This document shows, in pieces, positions 43,687-52,027 of a stretch of 64,000 nucleotides of DNA. Source of the DNA: JAKVCB01 sp965243695 (lineage in GTDB: Bacteria > Planctomycetota > Planctomycetia > Pirellulales > Lacipirellulaceae). A model generated the notes under the pieces. That model had not been told where the DNA came from and did no database searches. It saw only the letters and a program-made list of their open reading frames with translations. Both the position numbers and the translations under genes were made by a program. The number at the start of each line of letters is the position of its first letter. The first letter of the stretch is position 1. The stretch is taken from assembly GCA_965243695.1 (NCBI GenBank), contig CBDEWC010000039.1, positions 62,001-126,000 on the forward strand, in the 5' to 3' direction.

Positions 43687-43821
43687 GAGCCGATCTTAGA
43701 AGTTGTTCAGCGGATTACAAGCCGAGATCATACCGTGTTGGCCGGCTCAGCACTACGAACCTTCTCCGCCGAATTTTCTCCGCCAGTTGGCGGTGCAGCG
43801 TTGCTCTAAACCGTCGATTTG

Positions 43822-43843
43822 CCCGAGGTAGACCCGAGGTAGA
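43822..43843. repeat. 11-bp perfect tandem duplication
   Basis: CCCGAGGTAGA at 43822-43832 is repeated at once at 43833-43843, in the gap between the FGGY kinase and symporter genes. TTCTCCGCC also occurs twice nearby, around 43760-43785. Confidence 0.85.
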
Positions 43844-43944
43844 TAAGTTCAATTCCGACCGATTTTCGGTTGAACTGGTCGGTGGGCGGTTGGCGCGAGT
43901 GTCAACGGCGCGAGTTGGAAATGCTCCTTGCTGTTTTTAAAAGG

Positions 43945-45372
43945 TCACTCGTAACGTAGCCAGCGGGATGATTCCGACAAATCGGAAAGCACACCACAGC
44001 CAACAGCTGCCGTGATAGCGGCTCCCAGCGTTGCTTCTTCCTTCTCCGCCCGTTTGCGAACCGACATTCCAAACTGCTGCTCAATGCATTCGACCAGCAC
44101 CTTATTTTCACGAATGCCGTTGCCTGCTGCGGCAATTTCGGTGATTCCCGTCACACCACACGATTGCAAGGCCGAAAAACCATCGTTGAACACCGCGGCC
44201 ATCCCCTCCAGCAAAGCGCGGGTTAGCATCGCAGGGGTAAAATTTTCCGGGCTCATCCCCGACCAGCTGGCACGTTGAGTCGGATCGTGGCGAGTCCCGG
44301 TAAACAATGGCAAACAGTTCAATCCTTCGCTTCCCTGCGTTGCTTGAGATGCCAGTTCTTTCATCCGCTGGTAAGCGGTATCGGTGACTTCAATGTCAAA
44401 GACATCCGTGGCAACCGCCCGGAAGAAATTCTCGAGAACCGAAAAACTGTGACCACCACAAGCACCCACATGCGCGAGTAAAAAACCGCCGTACGGGAAC
44501 GGACGAACTTCCAGCGCCGGGTGCTCGCCGGTCGTTTCGCTGTAGGCAGAAACCTGTCCCCCGGTACCCACGTTAATCGAGAGTTGGGAGTGGCGATCTG
44601 ACACACTACCCAGAAAACCAGCCTGGTTGTCCCCAATCGGGGTGAACACAGGAATGCCAGTGGGTAATCCTGTGACGGCAGCCATTTTGGGTGTCAGTCT
44701 TCCGACTTCTTCTCGAACGCTACCGACCCGGGGGAGCATATCGATAGAAAGACCGAGGGTGCCCAGGGCGTCTGCATCCCACTGGTTTTTGTGAATGTCC
44801 AGCAAGCCGGCGGTGCCGGCGACGGTGGGATCGCTGGTTAAGGGAGCGTCACACATTTGGCTGGCAACCAAATCCATGATGAAAGTGGCTGTGCTGCCTG
44901 CCGGTACCAGGTCGTGGTCTGTGAGCCACTTGAGCGTGACGTTCATAAACCCGGTCCGCAAATAGCAACCATGTCGCTGGTATTGGTCCGCACCCAGGCG
45001 CTTGGAAAGCACTTCGACGTAGCTTCCCCCGTCTGGATGTGGTTCGTTGCCACGTTGGTCTTGCCAGTTGATCAGTGGGGACACTGCGTGGAGATTCGAA
45101 TCGACCAGCACCATGCCGTGCTGCTGGCCAGTCATACCGATCCCGATGACGTCGGAACTCCGCGGTCCCAAGGTGGCACCTACATTCTTGAGGCACAGAA
45201 TGGTTTGCGCAACAATTCTGTCCGCGTTCCACTCGCTGCGGCCCTGGGGACGATCGGCATACCTGGCATCGTTGACGGTGGTCGTTGAATGGAGGATGCG
45301 GCCATCCTCCCCGTTCACTGCCAGCGCAGTAATTGTGGTGGTACCAATGTCGATCCCAATGAGCAAAGACAT
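43945..45372 (-). CDS. FGGY-family carbohydrate kinase
   Basis: 475-residue sugar kinase. The N-terminal ATP-phosphate loop is IGIDIGTTTITALAV; then IGIGMTGQQHGMVLVD, the middle PIGDNQAGFLGSV containing the catalytic Asp, SINVGTGGQVS and the C-terminal AAAGNGIRENKVLVECIEQQ. It is of xylulokinase/sedoheptulokinase type and transfers phosphate from ATP to a sugar. The N-terminal GTTT and the Asp suggest an active enzyme. It lies 64 bp after the M81 peptidase gene on the same strand. Substrate unassigned; ketose or sedoheptulose-like sugars are candidates. Confidence 0.9.
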   Translation of the reverse strand: MSLLIGIDIGTTTITALAVNGEDGRILHSTTTVNDARYADRPQGRSEWNADRIVAQTILCLKNVGATLGPRSSDVIGIGMTGQQHGMVLVDSNLHAVSPLINWQDQRGNEPHPDGGSYVEVLSKRLGADQYQRHGCYLRTGFMNVTLKWLTDHDLVPAGSTATFIMDLVASQMCDAPLTSDPTVAGTAGLLDIHKNQWDADALGTLGLSIDMLPRVGSVREEVGRLTPKMAAVTGLPTGIPVFTPIGDNQAGFLGSVSDRHSQLSINVGTGGQVSAYSETTGEHPALEVRPFPYGGFLLAHVGACGGHSFSVLENFFRAVATDVFDIEVTDTAYQRMKELASQATQGSEGLNCLPLFTGTRHDPTQRASWSGMSPENFTPAMLTRALLEGMAAVFNDGFSALQSCGVTGITEIAAAGNGIRENKVLVECIEQQFGMSVRKRAEKEEATLGAAITAAVGCGVLSDLSESSRWLRYE

Positions 45373-45436
45373 GATCGTTACCTTAGGTAGCTTGGAAGCC
45401 TCTGGGAGAGAAAAAAGGGTGACTTGTTGCAGCTAC

Positions 45437-46921
45437 TCAAATCCTCAGCGCAGCGTCACTCTCCATCGGGTAGATTTTTCGTCCCAGGCGGGTGAACGGC
45501 AGCTTGCCAAAATCCTGGGTCAGCAAGCTTGCCGTGTCGACATTGAAAATGGATCCGGCGATAGGTCCGAAGCCACTGCGAAAATGACCGGTCGATTTCA
45601 GGCCCAGGTATCGCATTTGGCGACAGTCAAGCCCCACGGTTCGGGAAAAGGCCAGGTCGATCGGCTGGTTCGGTTCGGTAATCAGTACGACGTAGACTCC
45701 CCGTTGTCGAACGAGGGCAGAATCCCCTAACGAGGTTTTGAGGTTCTTGAACATCGGGCCGTCGTAGACGAACTGGCCGTCGGCAAGCGCCAACACCTGG
45801 GCGGTCATCGAAACCGGCGGGCCCACCAACTCGTGTGACTTACCACCGACTTTCAGCTCAACGGTGCTTCCGACACCAGCCGCTTTTGCCTGCTGTACCG
45901 ATTCTGGATCCACGATGTAGAGTACCGCGGCATCCTGGAGGTCGCGCTCGACAAACAGCCGCAGGATTTCCGTGGAGTCGCTCGGTGCGCCGCCACCGGG
46001 ATTGTCGGCCTGGTCAGCAAGGATGATGGGATACTTGCCAAGTTTTTCTCCTTGTTCGAGGCCCTCGACTGCAGAGAGGGTTGGGCAGAGCCAGTCTTCG
46101 CGGTGGTCCCAGACCCAGCGTCCCAGTTCATTGGCCATCTGTTTTGCGGCTGGCAGGTCGTTGTCGGTGACAACCAAAGTCGATGCCCCGGCGACGTCCA
46201 CGTCGGCCCACTGGTAACCGACGCCCACGCTGGCGGTGAGCACACCGGGCTCTTGCTCGATTTTCCAGAGCTGCTCGATGGCGCCAGACATGGGCTGCTC
46301 GGCCGTGATCATCCTGGCTGCATTCCAGAAAATGGGAATAGAACACCAGCCGCAAGTCGGTTGGATTTCGCCCGCTATGGTGCGCACGATCATGTTGGCT
46401 GCTTCAAGGGCTCGCTCGGCCATGTCGGTATGGGGGTAGGTTTCCATGACAATCAGGGCGGTGGCGCTGTTCACCATGTCTGGTCCGATGTTGCAATGCA
46501 TGTCGTGGACCGTGATGATCGGGCAGTCGGGACCGACGACACCGCGGACAGCCCTGGTGATGTCGCCATCGGCGTCCATGATCCCCTGCGCCGAATAGGA
46601 ACCATGGAGGCTCAGCAAAACGCCATCCACGGGCAGTTGGTCTGTCAGCCTTTCGAGCAGCAGAGTTTTAAGATGATTGTGGGTCTCAAGTGTGGGCTGA
46701 CCCCCGGAAGGCGCCTTGGCCCAGATCAGCGGAACCACGGTCTGGCCATGGTGGCGCACGCCGGAGAGAAATCCGTCGATCACGGTATTTGTGTCTCCGG
46801 CCCGGTTCAGCAGCGACGGGCCCTCGAAATAGTGGTGCTCTTGCAAAAACAACGAGAGGGGTGTTTCTACGGGAGTGAAGCTTGAACTTTCATGTTCAAT
46901 GCCTCCAACGGCAATTTTCAT
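45437..46921 (-). CDS. M81 family metallopeptidase (MlrC-like)
   Basis: 494-residue relative of MlrC, the microcystin-peptide-cleaving metalloprotein. N-terminal signature IAVGGIEHESSSFTPVETPL; metal-site elements LLSLHGSYSAQG, VHDMHCNIGPDMV and ETYPHTDMAERA; later ADQADNPGGGAPSDST, the start of the C-terminal MlrC domain. Members next to sugar genes probably hydrolyse amide or lactam-like compounds rather than toxins. It lies 19 bp from the enolase-superfamily gene and has ggaga before ATG 46921. Substrate unknown. Confidence 0.9.
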   Translation of the reverse strand: MKIAVGGIEHESSSFTPVETPLSLFLQEHHYFEGPSLLNRAGDTNTVIDGFLSGVRHHGQTVVPLIWAKAPSGGQPTLETHNHLKTLLLERLTDQLPVDGVLLSLHGSYSAQGIMDADGDITRAVRGVVGPDCPIITVHDMHCNIGPDMVNSATALIVMETYPHTDMAERALEAANMIVRTIAGEIQPTCGWCSIPIFWNAARMITAEQPMSGAIEQLWKIEQEPGVLTASVGVGYQWADVDVAGASTLVVTDNDLPAAKQMANELGRWVWDHREDWLCPTLSAVEGLEQGEKLGKYPIILADQADNPGGGAPSDSTEILRLFVERDLQDAAVLYIVDPESVQQAKAAGVGSTVELKVGGKSHELVGPPVSMTAQVLALADGQFVYDGPMFKNLKTSLGDSALVRQRGVYVVLITEPNQPIDLAFSRTVGLDCRQMRYLGLKSTGHFRSGFGPIAGSIFNVDTASLLTQDFGKLPFTRLGRKIYPMESDAALRI

Positions 46922-46940
46922 GGTGAAGGTCTCCAGGAGG

Positions 46941-48113
46941 CTAAGGATCGACTTCGAAGGCCCGTAACGCGTCCATGTTCACCTCAATTCCGAGGCCCGG
47001 TTTTTCGGGAAGGGGGATGACACCATTGACGATCTGCAACTCGTCGTCGACAAGATCTTTGCGGAGTTGCGAATCGCAGAGGTTCGTGGGCATGAATTCA
47101 ATGTAGGGGCAGTGGGGAGTGACGGCGGCCAGGTGTGCGGTGGCGGCGATGCTAATACCCGTTTTCCAGCAGTGGGGGACAATCTGGCGTCCGCGCTGGG
47201 CGGCCATTTCACAAACCCGTTTTGCTTCGGTGAGGCCACCCACGCGGCCAACGTCGGGCTGGGCGACATCGACCTGGCCGATGTCCATCAAGTCGGCAAA
47301 TTCAAAGCGGGTGTTTTGCCACTCCCCGGCGGCAACAGGCATGGGTGCCTCTTGGTGCAGGCGGGCGTAGCCAGCCAGGTCATCAATGGCCAGGGGGGTC
47401 TCAATAAAGTAGATGTCAAAATTTTTCCAATCGTTGAGTGTACGCAAGGCGATGTCAACGTCCGACCAGGTGTATTGTACATCGACCATCATGACGAACT
47501 CGGGCCCGACCGCCGCCCGGCAGGCAGCGACAACCTCGGTCATTTTTTCATCCGGCTCGTTGAGCCCGCTATGGTTGTAAGGCCCGCTCAGGGTAACTTC
47601 CATTTTTCCGGCTTGAAAACCAAGTTCTTTGGCCCGCACGGCCCAGGCGACCAGGGAGTCGCGATACTCTTCGAACTTCTGTCCGCTCGGTTGCAAGGAT
47701 GCGTAGGGAGTGATGTGAGGCTTGGCCTTATCGCCCAGCAACTGCCAGCATGGTTTTCCCGCGGCTTTACCTTTGATGTCCCAGAGTGCCATGTCGAGTG
47801 CACCCATGGCGCAAATGACTGCACCTCGGCGCCCGTTCATGGCACTTCCGACGTAGAGCTTTTCCCAGATTCGCTCCGGCTCGCGGGGATCTTCGCCAAG
47901 GAGCATTTCCTTAAGCCCGAGCCCCATTGTGTGCGTACTACGGGCTTCGATGCATGCTTTGGCAATCCAGGGATTGACGTCGGTTTCGCCGATTCCGGTG
48001 ATTCCTTCATCGGTGTGGACGAAGACAACGATATCGTCCTGGGCCGAGGACGTGTGATCCTTTCGCAGGTCAGGTACGAGCAGGGTGTGACACTCGACGT
48101 CGGTGATTTTCAT
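46941..48113 (-). CDS. Mandelate racemase/muconate lactonizing enzyme-type dehydratase
   Basis: 390-residue enolase-superfamily protein. Catalytic Lys lies in FQAGKMEVTLSG. Metal ligands are Asp in MMVDVQY, Glu in YFIETPL and Glu in PVAAGEWQ. The His of the His-Asp dyad is in IVPHCWKTGIS. Members abstract an alpha proton from a sugar acid and dehydrate it, or racemise it. A strong ggagg ribosome site precedes ATG 48113. Its place between a sodium symporter and the M81 peptidase suggests that a sugar acid or carboxylate is imported and then processed. Substrate unassigned. Confidence 0.92.
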   Translation of the reverse strand: MKITDVECHTLLVPDLRKDHTSSAQDDIVVFVHTDEGITGIGETDVNPWIAKACIEARSTHTMGLGLKEMLLGEDPREPERIWEKLYVGSAMNGRRGAVICAMGALDMALWDIKGKAAGKPCWQLLGDKAKPHITPYASLQPSGQKFEEYRDSLVAWAVRAKELGFQAGKMEVTLSGPYNHSGLNEPDEKMTEVVAACRAAVGPEFVMMVDVQYTWSDVDIALRTLNDWKNFDIYFIETPLAIDDLAGYARLHQEAPMPVAAGEWQNTRFEFADLMDIGQVDVAQPDVGRVGGLTEAKRVCEMAAQRGRQIVPHCWKTGISIAATAHLAAVTPHCPYIEFMPTNLCDSQLRKDLVDDELQIVNGVIPLPEKPGLGIEVNMDALRAFEVDP

Positions 48114-48192
48114 CCGTGATCCTCCATCTCTGGCGAAGGCATACCCAAAGAAAGTTGTGTCAAAAATACCGCGGTGTTGTCATGTCAGTCAT

Positions 48193-49749
48193 TCACCCCT
48201 GGTCCCACACGGTAAGCCCCTTGAGCTTTTCCGGGTCTGGGCGCGGGAAGCAATAACTGATGAGGTAGCTTGCCACCACGGTACCTCCGAAACTCACCAG
48301 GGCGAGCCAGAATTTCGAGATCGTGACTCCCGACGACCGGGCCTCTTCGTCGATCAACCAGGGCATGACATACCAGGTGTCATCCACTTTCAAGAGGCCG
48401 AATTTTGTCCACAACACCAGCGCGTATCCAATCAACGCGCCGTAAAAGACACCCCACGATGTCACCCGGCGGGTGCCCGTTCCCAGCATGAAAATTCCCA
48501 CAGCGCAGCCAAAGAATGGTGCCACGACGGACATCATCATCCCGGTGATGGTGTCTTTGCCGACAAAGGTCAGGGCGATTAAGATGATGACGATGCCCCA
48601 CACGAGAACCAAGGTTCGAGCCAACATCAAACAGCGATGGTCCGAGGCGTTGGGATTGATGATCCGACGGTAGTAATCTTCCACGCACACGGTACTGACC
48701 GTGTGCACACCCGAATCGATGCTCGACATGGCCGCGGCAAAAATAGCGGCAATAATCAATCCTGCCAGCCCTCCCTTCAACTCGTTCAGGATGAAATGCG
48801 GAAAGGCCTGATCCGGTGTTTCGATCCCCACGGCCAGTTCAGGATTGAGCTGGTAGTGGCCAAACAAGGAGAACCCCAGGCCAAAAGTTAACAGCAAAAC
48901 CGGAATCGCAAGCACCGGTTTCAGCCAGACTGCCTTTTGCGCTTTGCGCAGCGTACTTGTCGACAAGTAACGCTGCATACTCACTTGGTCGGTCAGGTTG
49001 GCAATACCAGTAATGACCCCGGCCAGGACGCACGTCCAGACCGTGATCCGGACGGTAGGATCAAGGCTGAAGTTCCACATGTTCAACTTGCCGGCCGCCA
49101 CAACTTCATTGACCAGTGGGGCAGCGCCATCTTTCCACACGATGATGGCGATGGTCCACACCAGGCCGGTTGTAAACAGGAAGAATTGGATCACATCGGT
49201 CCAAATGATAGCCTTCATACCGCCAACCAGGGTGTAGGCCGTGGCGATGATGGTGGTTCCCAGGATCGAGACCACCGGATCCATTCCAATGAGTTTTTCC
49301 AGGGCAACCGAGATGGCCGTTACGATGGTGGCCATCCAGGCCAGGCGTGCTGCGATAAAAATTAGACTGGCCAGTATCCGTACCGCGTAGTTGAAGCGCA
49401 TTTCCAGATATTCGTAGATCGATGTCAACTGGAGGCGGTAGAAGAAATTTAAAAACAGGGCGATCACGATTGGAACCGACAGGTAACCACAAATCGTGAA
49501 AAGCATGTAGCTTGCGTCGTGCGCGTAGGCCTCACCCGGATTGCCCAAATAACTGATGGCCGACAACAGGCTGGCCAACTGCGATATCCCAACCACGATC
49601 CAGCCCATCGACCGACCTGCCAGCAGGTAATCGGACGTCGTGTGCTGCTGTCGGGAAAACCACATTCCCAATCCGACTACGACCAGGCCGTACAAAGCTA
49701 CGGTGAGGTAGTCGAGGGGGGCAAGTTGGATGCGGCAGAGCAGGGCCAT
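48193..49749 (-). CDS. Second sodium/solute symporter (SSS family)
   Basis: 518 residues from ATG 49749 (MALLCRIQLAPLDYLTVALY). An open frame continues upstream to 49857 but passes through the tandem repeat. It is a paralogue of the symporter at 42-43.7 kb, with the same landmarks DYLLAGRSMGWIVVGISQLA, YEYLEMRFNYAVRIL, GGMKAIIWTDVIQFFLF and AAIFAAAMSSIDSGVHTVS (Na2-site helix). About 13 helices, sodium-coupled uptake. It lies 79 bp upstream of the dehydratase gene on the same strand and probably supplies its substrate. Confidence 0.92.
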   Translation of the reverse strand: MALLCRIQLAPLDYLTVALYGLVVVGLGMWFSRQQHTTSDYLLAGRSMGWIVVGISQLASLLSAISYLGNPGEAYAHDASYMLFTICGYLSVPIVIALFLNFFYRLQLTSIYEYLEMRFNYAVRILASLIFIAARLAWMATIVTAISVALEKLIGMDPVVSILGTTIIATAYTLVGGMKAIIWTDVIQFFLFTTGLVWTIAIIVWKDGAAPLVNEVVAAGKLNMWNFSLDPTVRITVWTCVLAGVITGIANLTDQVSMQRYLSTSTLRKAQKAVWLKPVLAIPVLLLTFGLGFSLFGHYQLNPELAVGIETPDQAFPHFILNELKGGLAGLIIAAIFAAAMSSIDSGVHTVSTVCVEDYYRRIINPNASDHRCLMLARTLVLVWGIVIILIALTFVGKDTITGMMMSVVAPFFGCAVGIFMLGTGTRRVTSWGVFYGALIGYALVLWTKFGLLKVDDTWYVMPWLIDEEARSSGVTISKFWLALVSFGGTVVASYLISYCFPRPDPEKLKGLTVWDQG

Positions 49750-49855
49750 TGCAGTTGGTAGGGTAGGTTGCTTTTTTGACGGGGGCGACGTCTGACAGGA
49801 TACCGCAAACCGCAGGGCTGCCCCATGGGAATTCCGAGAGGAGGCCTGAAAACCC

Positions 49856-49941
49856 ATGGCCCTGTGTTAATGGCCCTGTGTTAATGGCCCTGTGTCAATG
49901 GCCCTGTGTCAAATGGCCCTGTGTCAAATGGCCCTGTGTCA
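49856..49941. repeat. Six tandem copies of a 14-mer
   Basis: ATGGCCCTGTGTYA is repeated six times (starts 49856, 49870, 49884, 49898, 49913 and 49928). The first two copies have T and the last four have C at the variable base, and an extra A is inserted after copies four and five. It lies in the gap upstream of the second symporter and downstream of the permease pseudogene. No array spacers, so not a CRISPR. Confidence 0.9.
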
Positions 49942-50017
49942 ATCATTTGGTGCGGAGTGTCCTGGATTTCCCGCGTTACGAGAAGGTCGCAGCTGGCGTC
50001 CATGGCGACCTTGCGGG

Positions 50018-51437
50018 TCAGTTTTTCGTTTTGTCCCGCCTCAGCCGGCACCTGCCGATGAGGTAAAAGGGCACTGCGGCAACGACCGGTACGATCCAGA
50101 CGAGGGTCATGGTTCCTGCATAGGCCACGGCCGACCACAACATGTAGAGGCACATTCCGCAAAACAAAATTGGTGGGATCGGAAAGGCCGGGACCTTGTA
50201 CACGCGCGGAAGATGCCGGTCTTTGCTGCGCAACACGAACAGCGAAATGCCTGTCAGTAAGAAAAAGAACCAGAACACCGGTGCAATGCCGGCGATGAGC
50301 CTTTCGAAACCCCCGGAAAAATTGTCCCAACTGGGCGGCGCCACAGCGACTGCACGAAAACCTCCATCGATTGCACTTCGTCCCGTCTCCGTACCGACGG
50401 CAAACAGAAGCAGCAAAGCCATGACTGCCTGAACCAAGCACGACCAAACGGGCGCTCCGAATCGCTCATTCCAACGGCCAAGCAGGGAGAACATCTGGTG
50501 TTCGGCACCAACGGCCGCATAGAGGCGCGAACCAGTCAGGATCATGCCATTAATGGCCCCAAGTGCCGAAATCATGACCAGCAGGCTGACAAACTGCGAG
50601 GCTCCTTTGCCCATACTCAGCTTGAGCACATCGGCTGCCGGAGTCGTGGAGTTTCGGAGGCCCTCAAATCCGAGCGATTTCAGATAGGCCATGTTGATGA
50701 GTAGGTAGAGTAGAAAGATGGCTCCAATACCAAGCAGGAGTGCGCGGGGAATATTACGACGCGTGTCGCTGAATCTCCGCGGTGACGAAAGCTGCATCAT
50801 TCCAGCCGCCGTAGGTGTAAAGTACAAAGACCATCGCCAGGCCAAACCCAGGGCCGCTTATGGGTTGTCGGACCTCCAACGGATCGGGGGCTCCACCTGT
50901 CCAAAAAAACCCGGAAACAACGACGCCCAACAGGCCCACGACTTTGGCAACGGTGAGGATGTTTTGGGCAGTACTTCCGGCGACCATTCCGGAGCAATTC
51001 AGCAGCGTCAACACCACCACCGCGGCAGCGGCAAATCCAACCCCGTTTTCGGCATGCGCCGAAAAAAACTCGACGGCGTAGTCGGCAAAGACGTACGCCA
51101 TTACGCAGATACTTCCGGTGAGCACCGCCACGATCTGCGCCCAGGCGAAGAAGAATCCGACTGCCGGTCCGTAGGCACGCGAAAGGTAGATGTAGTCGCC
51201 GCCTGCTCGTGGGTAAGTAGCAGCCAGTTCCGCATAGCAAAACGCTCCCACCAGCGCCAAGATTCCACCAAGCACCCACGCCAACAGGCCGTGCCACGGA
51301 GTTTCGACATTGGCGAAGATCAGTGGCGGGGCCTTGAAAATCGAGACCCCAACCACAATGCCGACAATGATGCTCACCGTGTCCCACAGTCCAAGCCGCC
51401 GTTGGACGCGATCGGTGTTTTTATCCCCGGGTGTCAT
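50018..51437 (-). pseudogene. APC family amino acid permease, interrupted by one frame change
   Basis: Amino acid/polyamine/organocation permease. The first part (51437 to about 50760) has helix 1 LGLWDTVSIIVGIVVGVSIF, AELAATYPRAGGDYIYLSRA and YGGWNDAAFVTAEIQ. The second part, in another frame, resumes with RRNIPRALLLGIGAIFLLYL and runs through the last helices to 50018. One missing base near 50764 would join them as EIQRDTRRNIPRAL. About 470 residues if restored, a normal length. It belongs to the minus-strand catabolic run and may import an amine or amino sugar. A sequencing deletion is as likely as a real mutation. Confidence 0.82.
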
Positions 51438-52027
51438 CTTCTTCCTCAGATTTCAATGGGTAGAATCGAACATGGTCCTGGGACGAAAGGCCATGCCATG
51501 CGTTTTACACTGCACCAAGCGAAGATGCAGCGCCAACTGCACCACCAAACCCTGCTGTTTGGTTTTGCTGCACCGTGTTCGACCACGACCTTCATCAGCG
51601 GGTGGTGTTACCAGTACACATTGCTAACGGCAAGGACCTGCACCGAACGGATGTCTCTGCTGGCCGACCTTAGAGGGGGACACACGACCGCGTGGTACCT
51701 CACTTCGAACTTCGTCAACCGGGCCGAAGAGACATACTGGTACGGTCATGAGGTCTAATGAGACCGGTGCGATTCGATCCAGGTTAACTCAACGACAAGT
51801 ACCGGATAGATATTTGTTGCGGTAATGGTGGAAGTTCATCTCGCCCCGATTGGGGAGTTTATTCACAACTCGTTTCGATCACAGGGATTGTCTCTACAGC
51901 GACGAAGTCCCCAACATGCCGTTCGTCATGGCACCTAAGTACGTTGGGCAAGCTATTTCAACTTAGGTGAGTGTGATTTATGATATATAGGTGTGCGACG
52001 CCCATAAAACACTTTTGAGAATCTCGC
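51438..52027. other. 590-bp gap, no assigned gene
   Basis: An open frame of 86 codons at 51498-51758 has no recognisable features and is not called. An 8-bp inverted repeat ACCTAAGT (51933-51940)/ACTTAGGT (51961-51968) lies before a possible -10 element TATGAT (51979-51984), upstream of the DUF1549/DUF1553 gene. Confidence 0.4.

Noticed and set aside
47067..48119. Plus-strand open frame of 350 codons
   Set aside because: Antisense shadow of the enolase-superfamily gene, which has clear catalytic residues.
49856..49941. Possible CRISPR array
   Set aside because: Units follow each other with no spacers and no cas genes are near.
50718..51758. Plus-strand frame of 346 codons, with an 86-codon end in the gap
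   Set aside because: Mostly antisense to the permease; the part in the gap is basic and has no recognised features.
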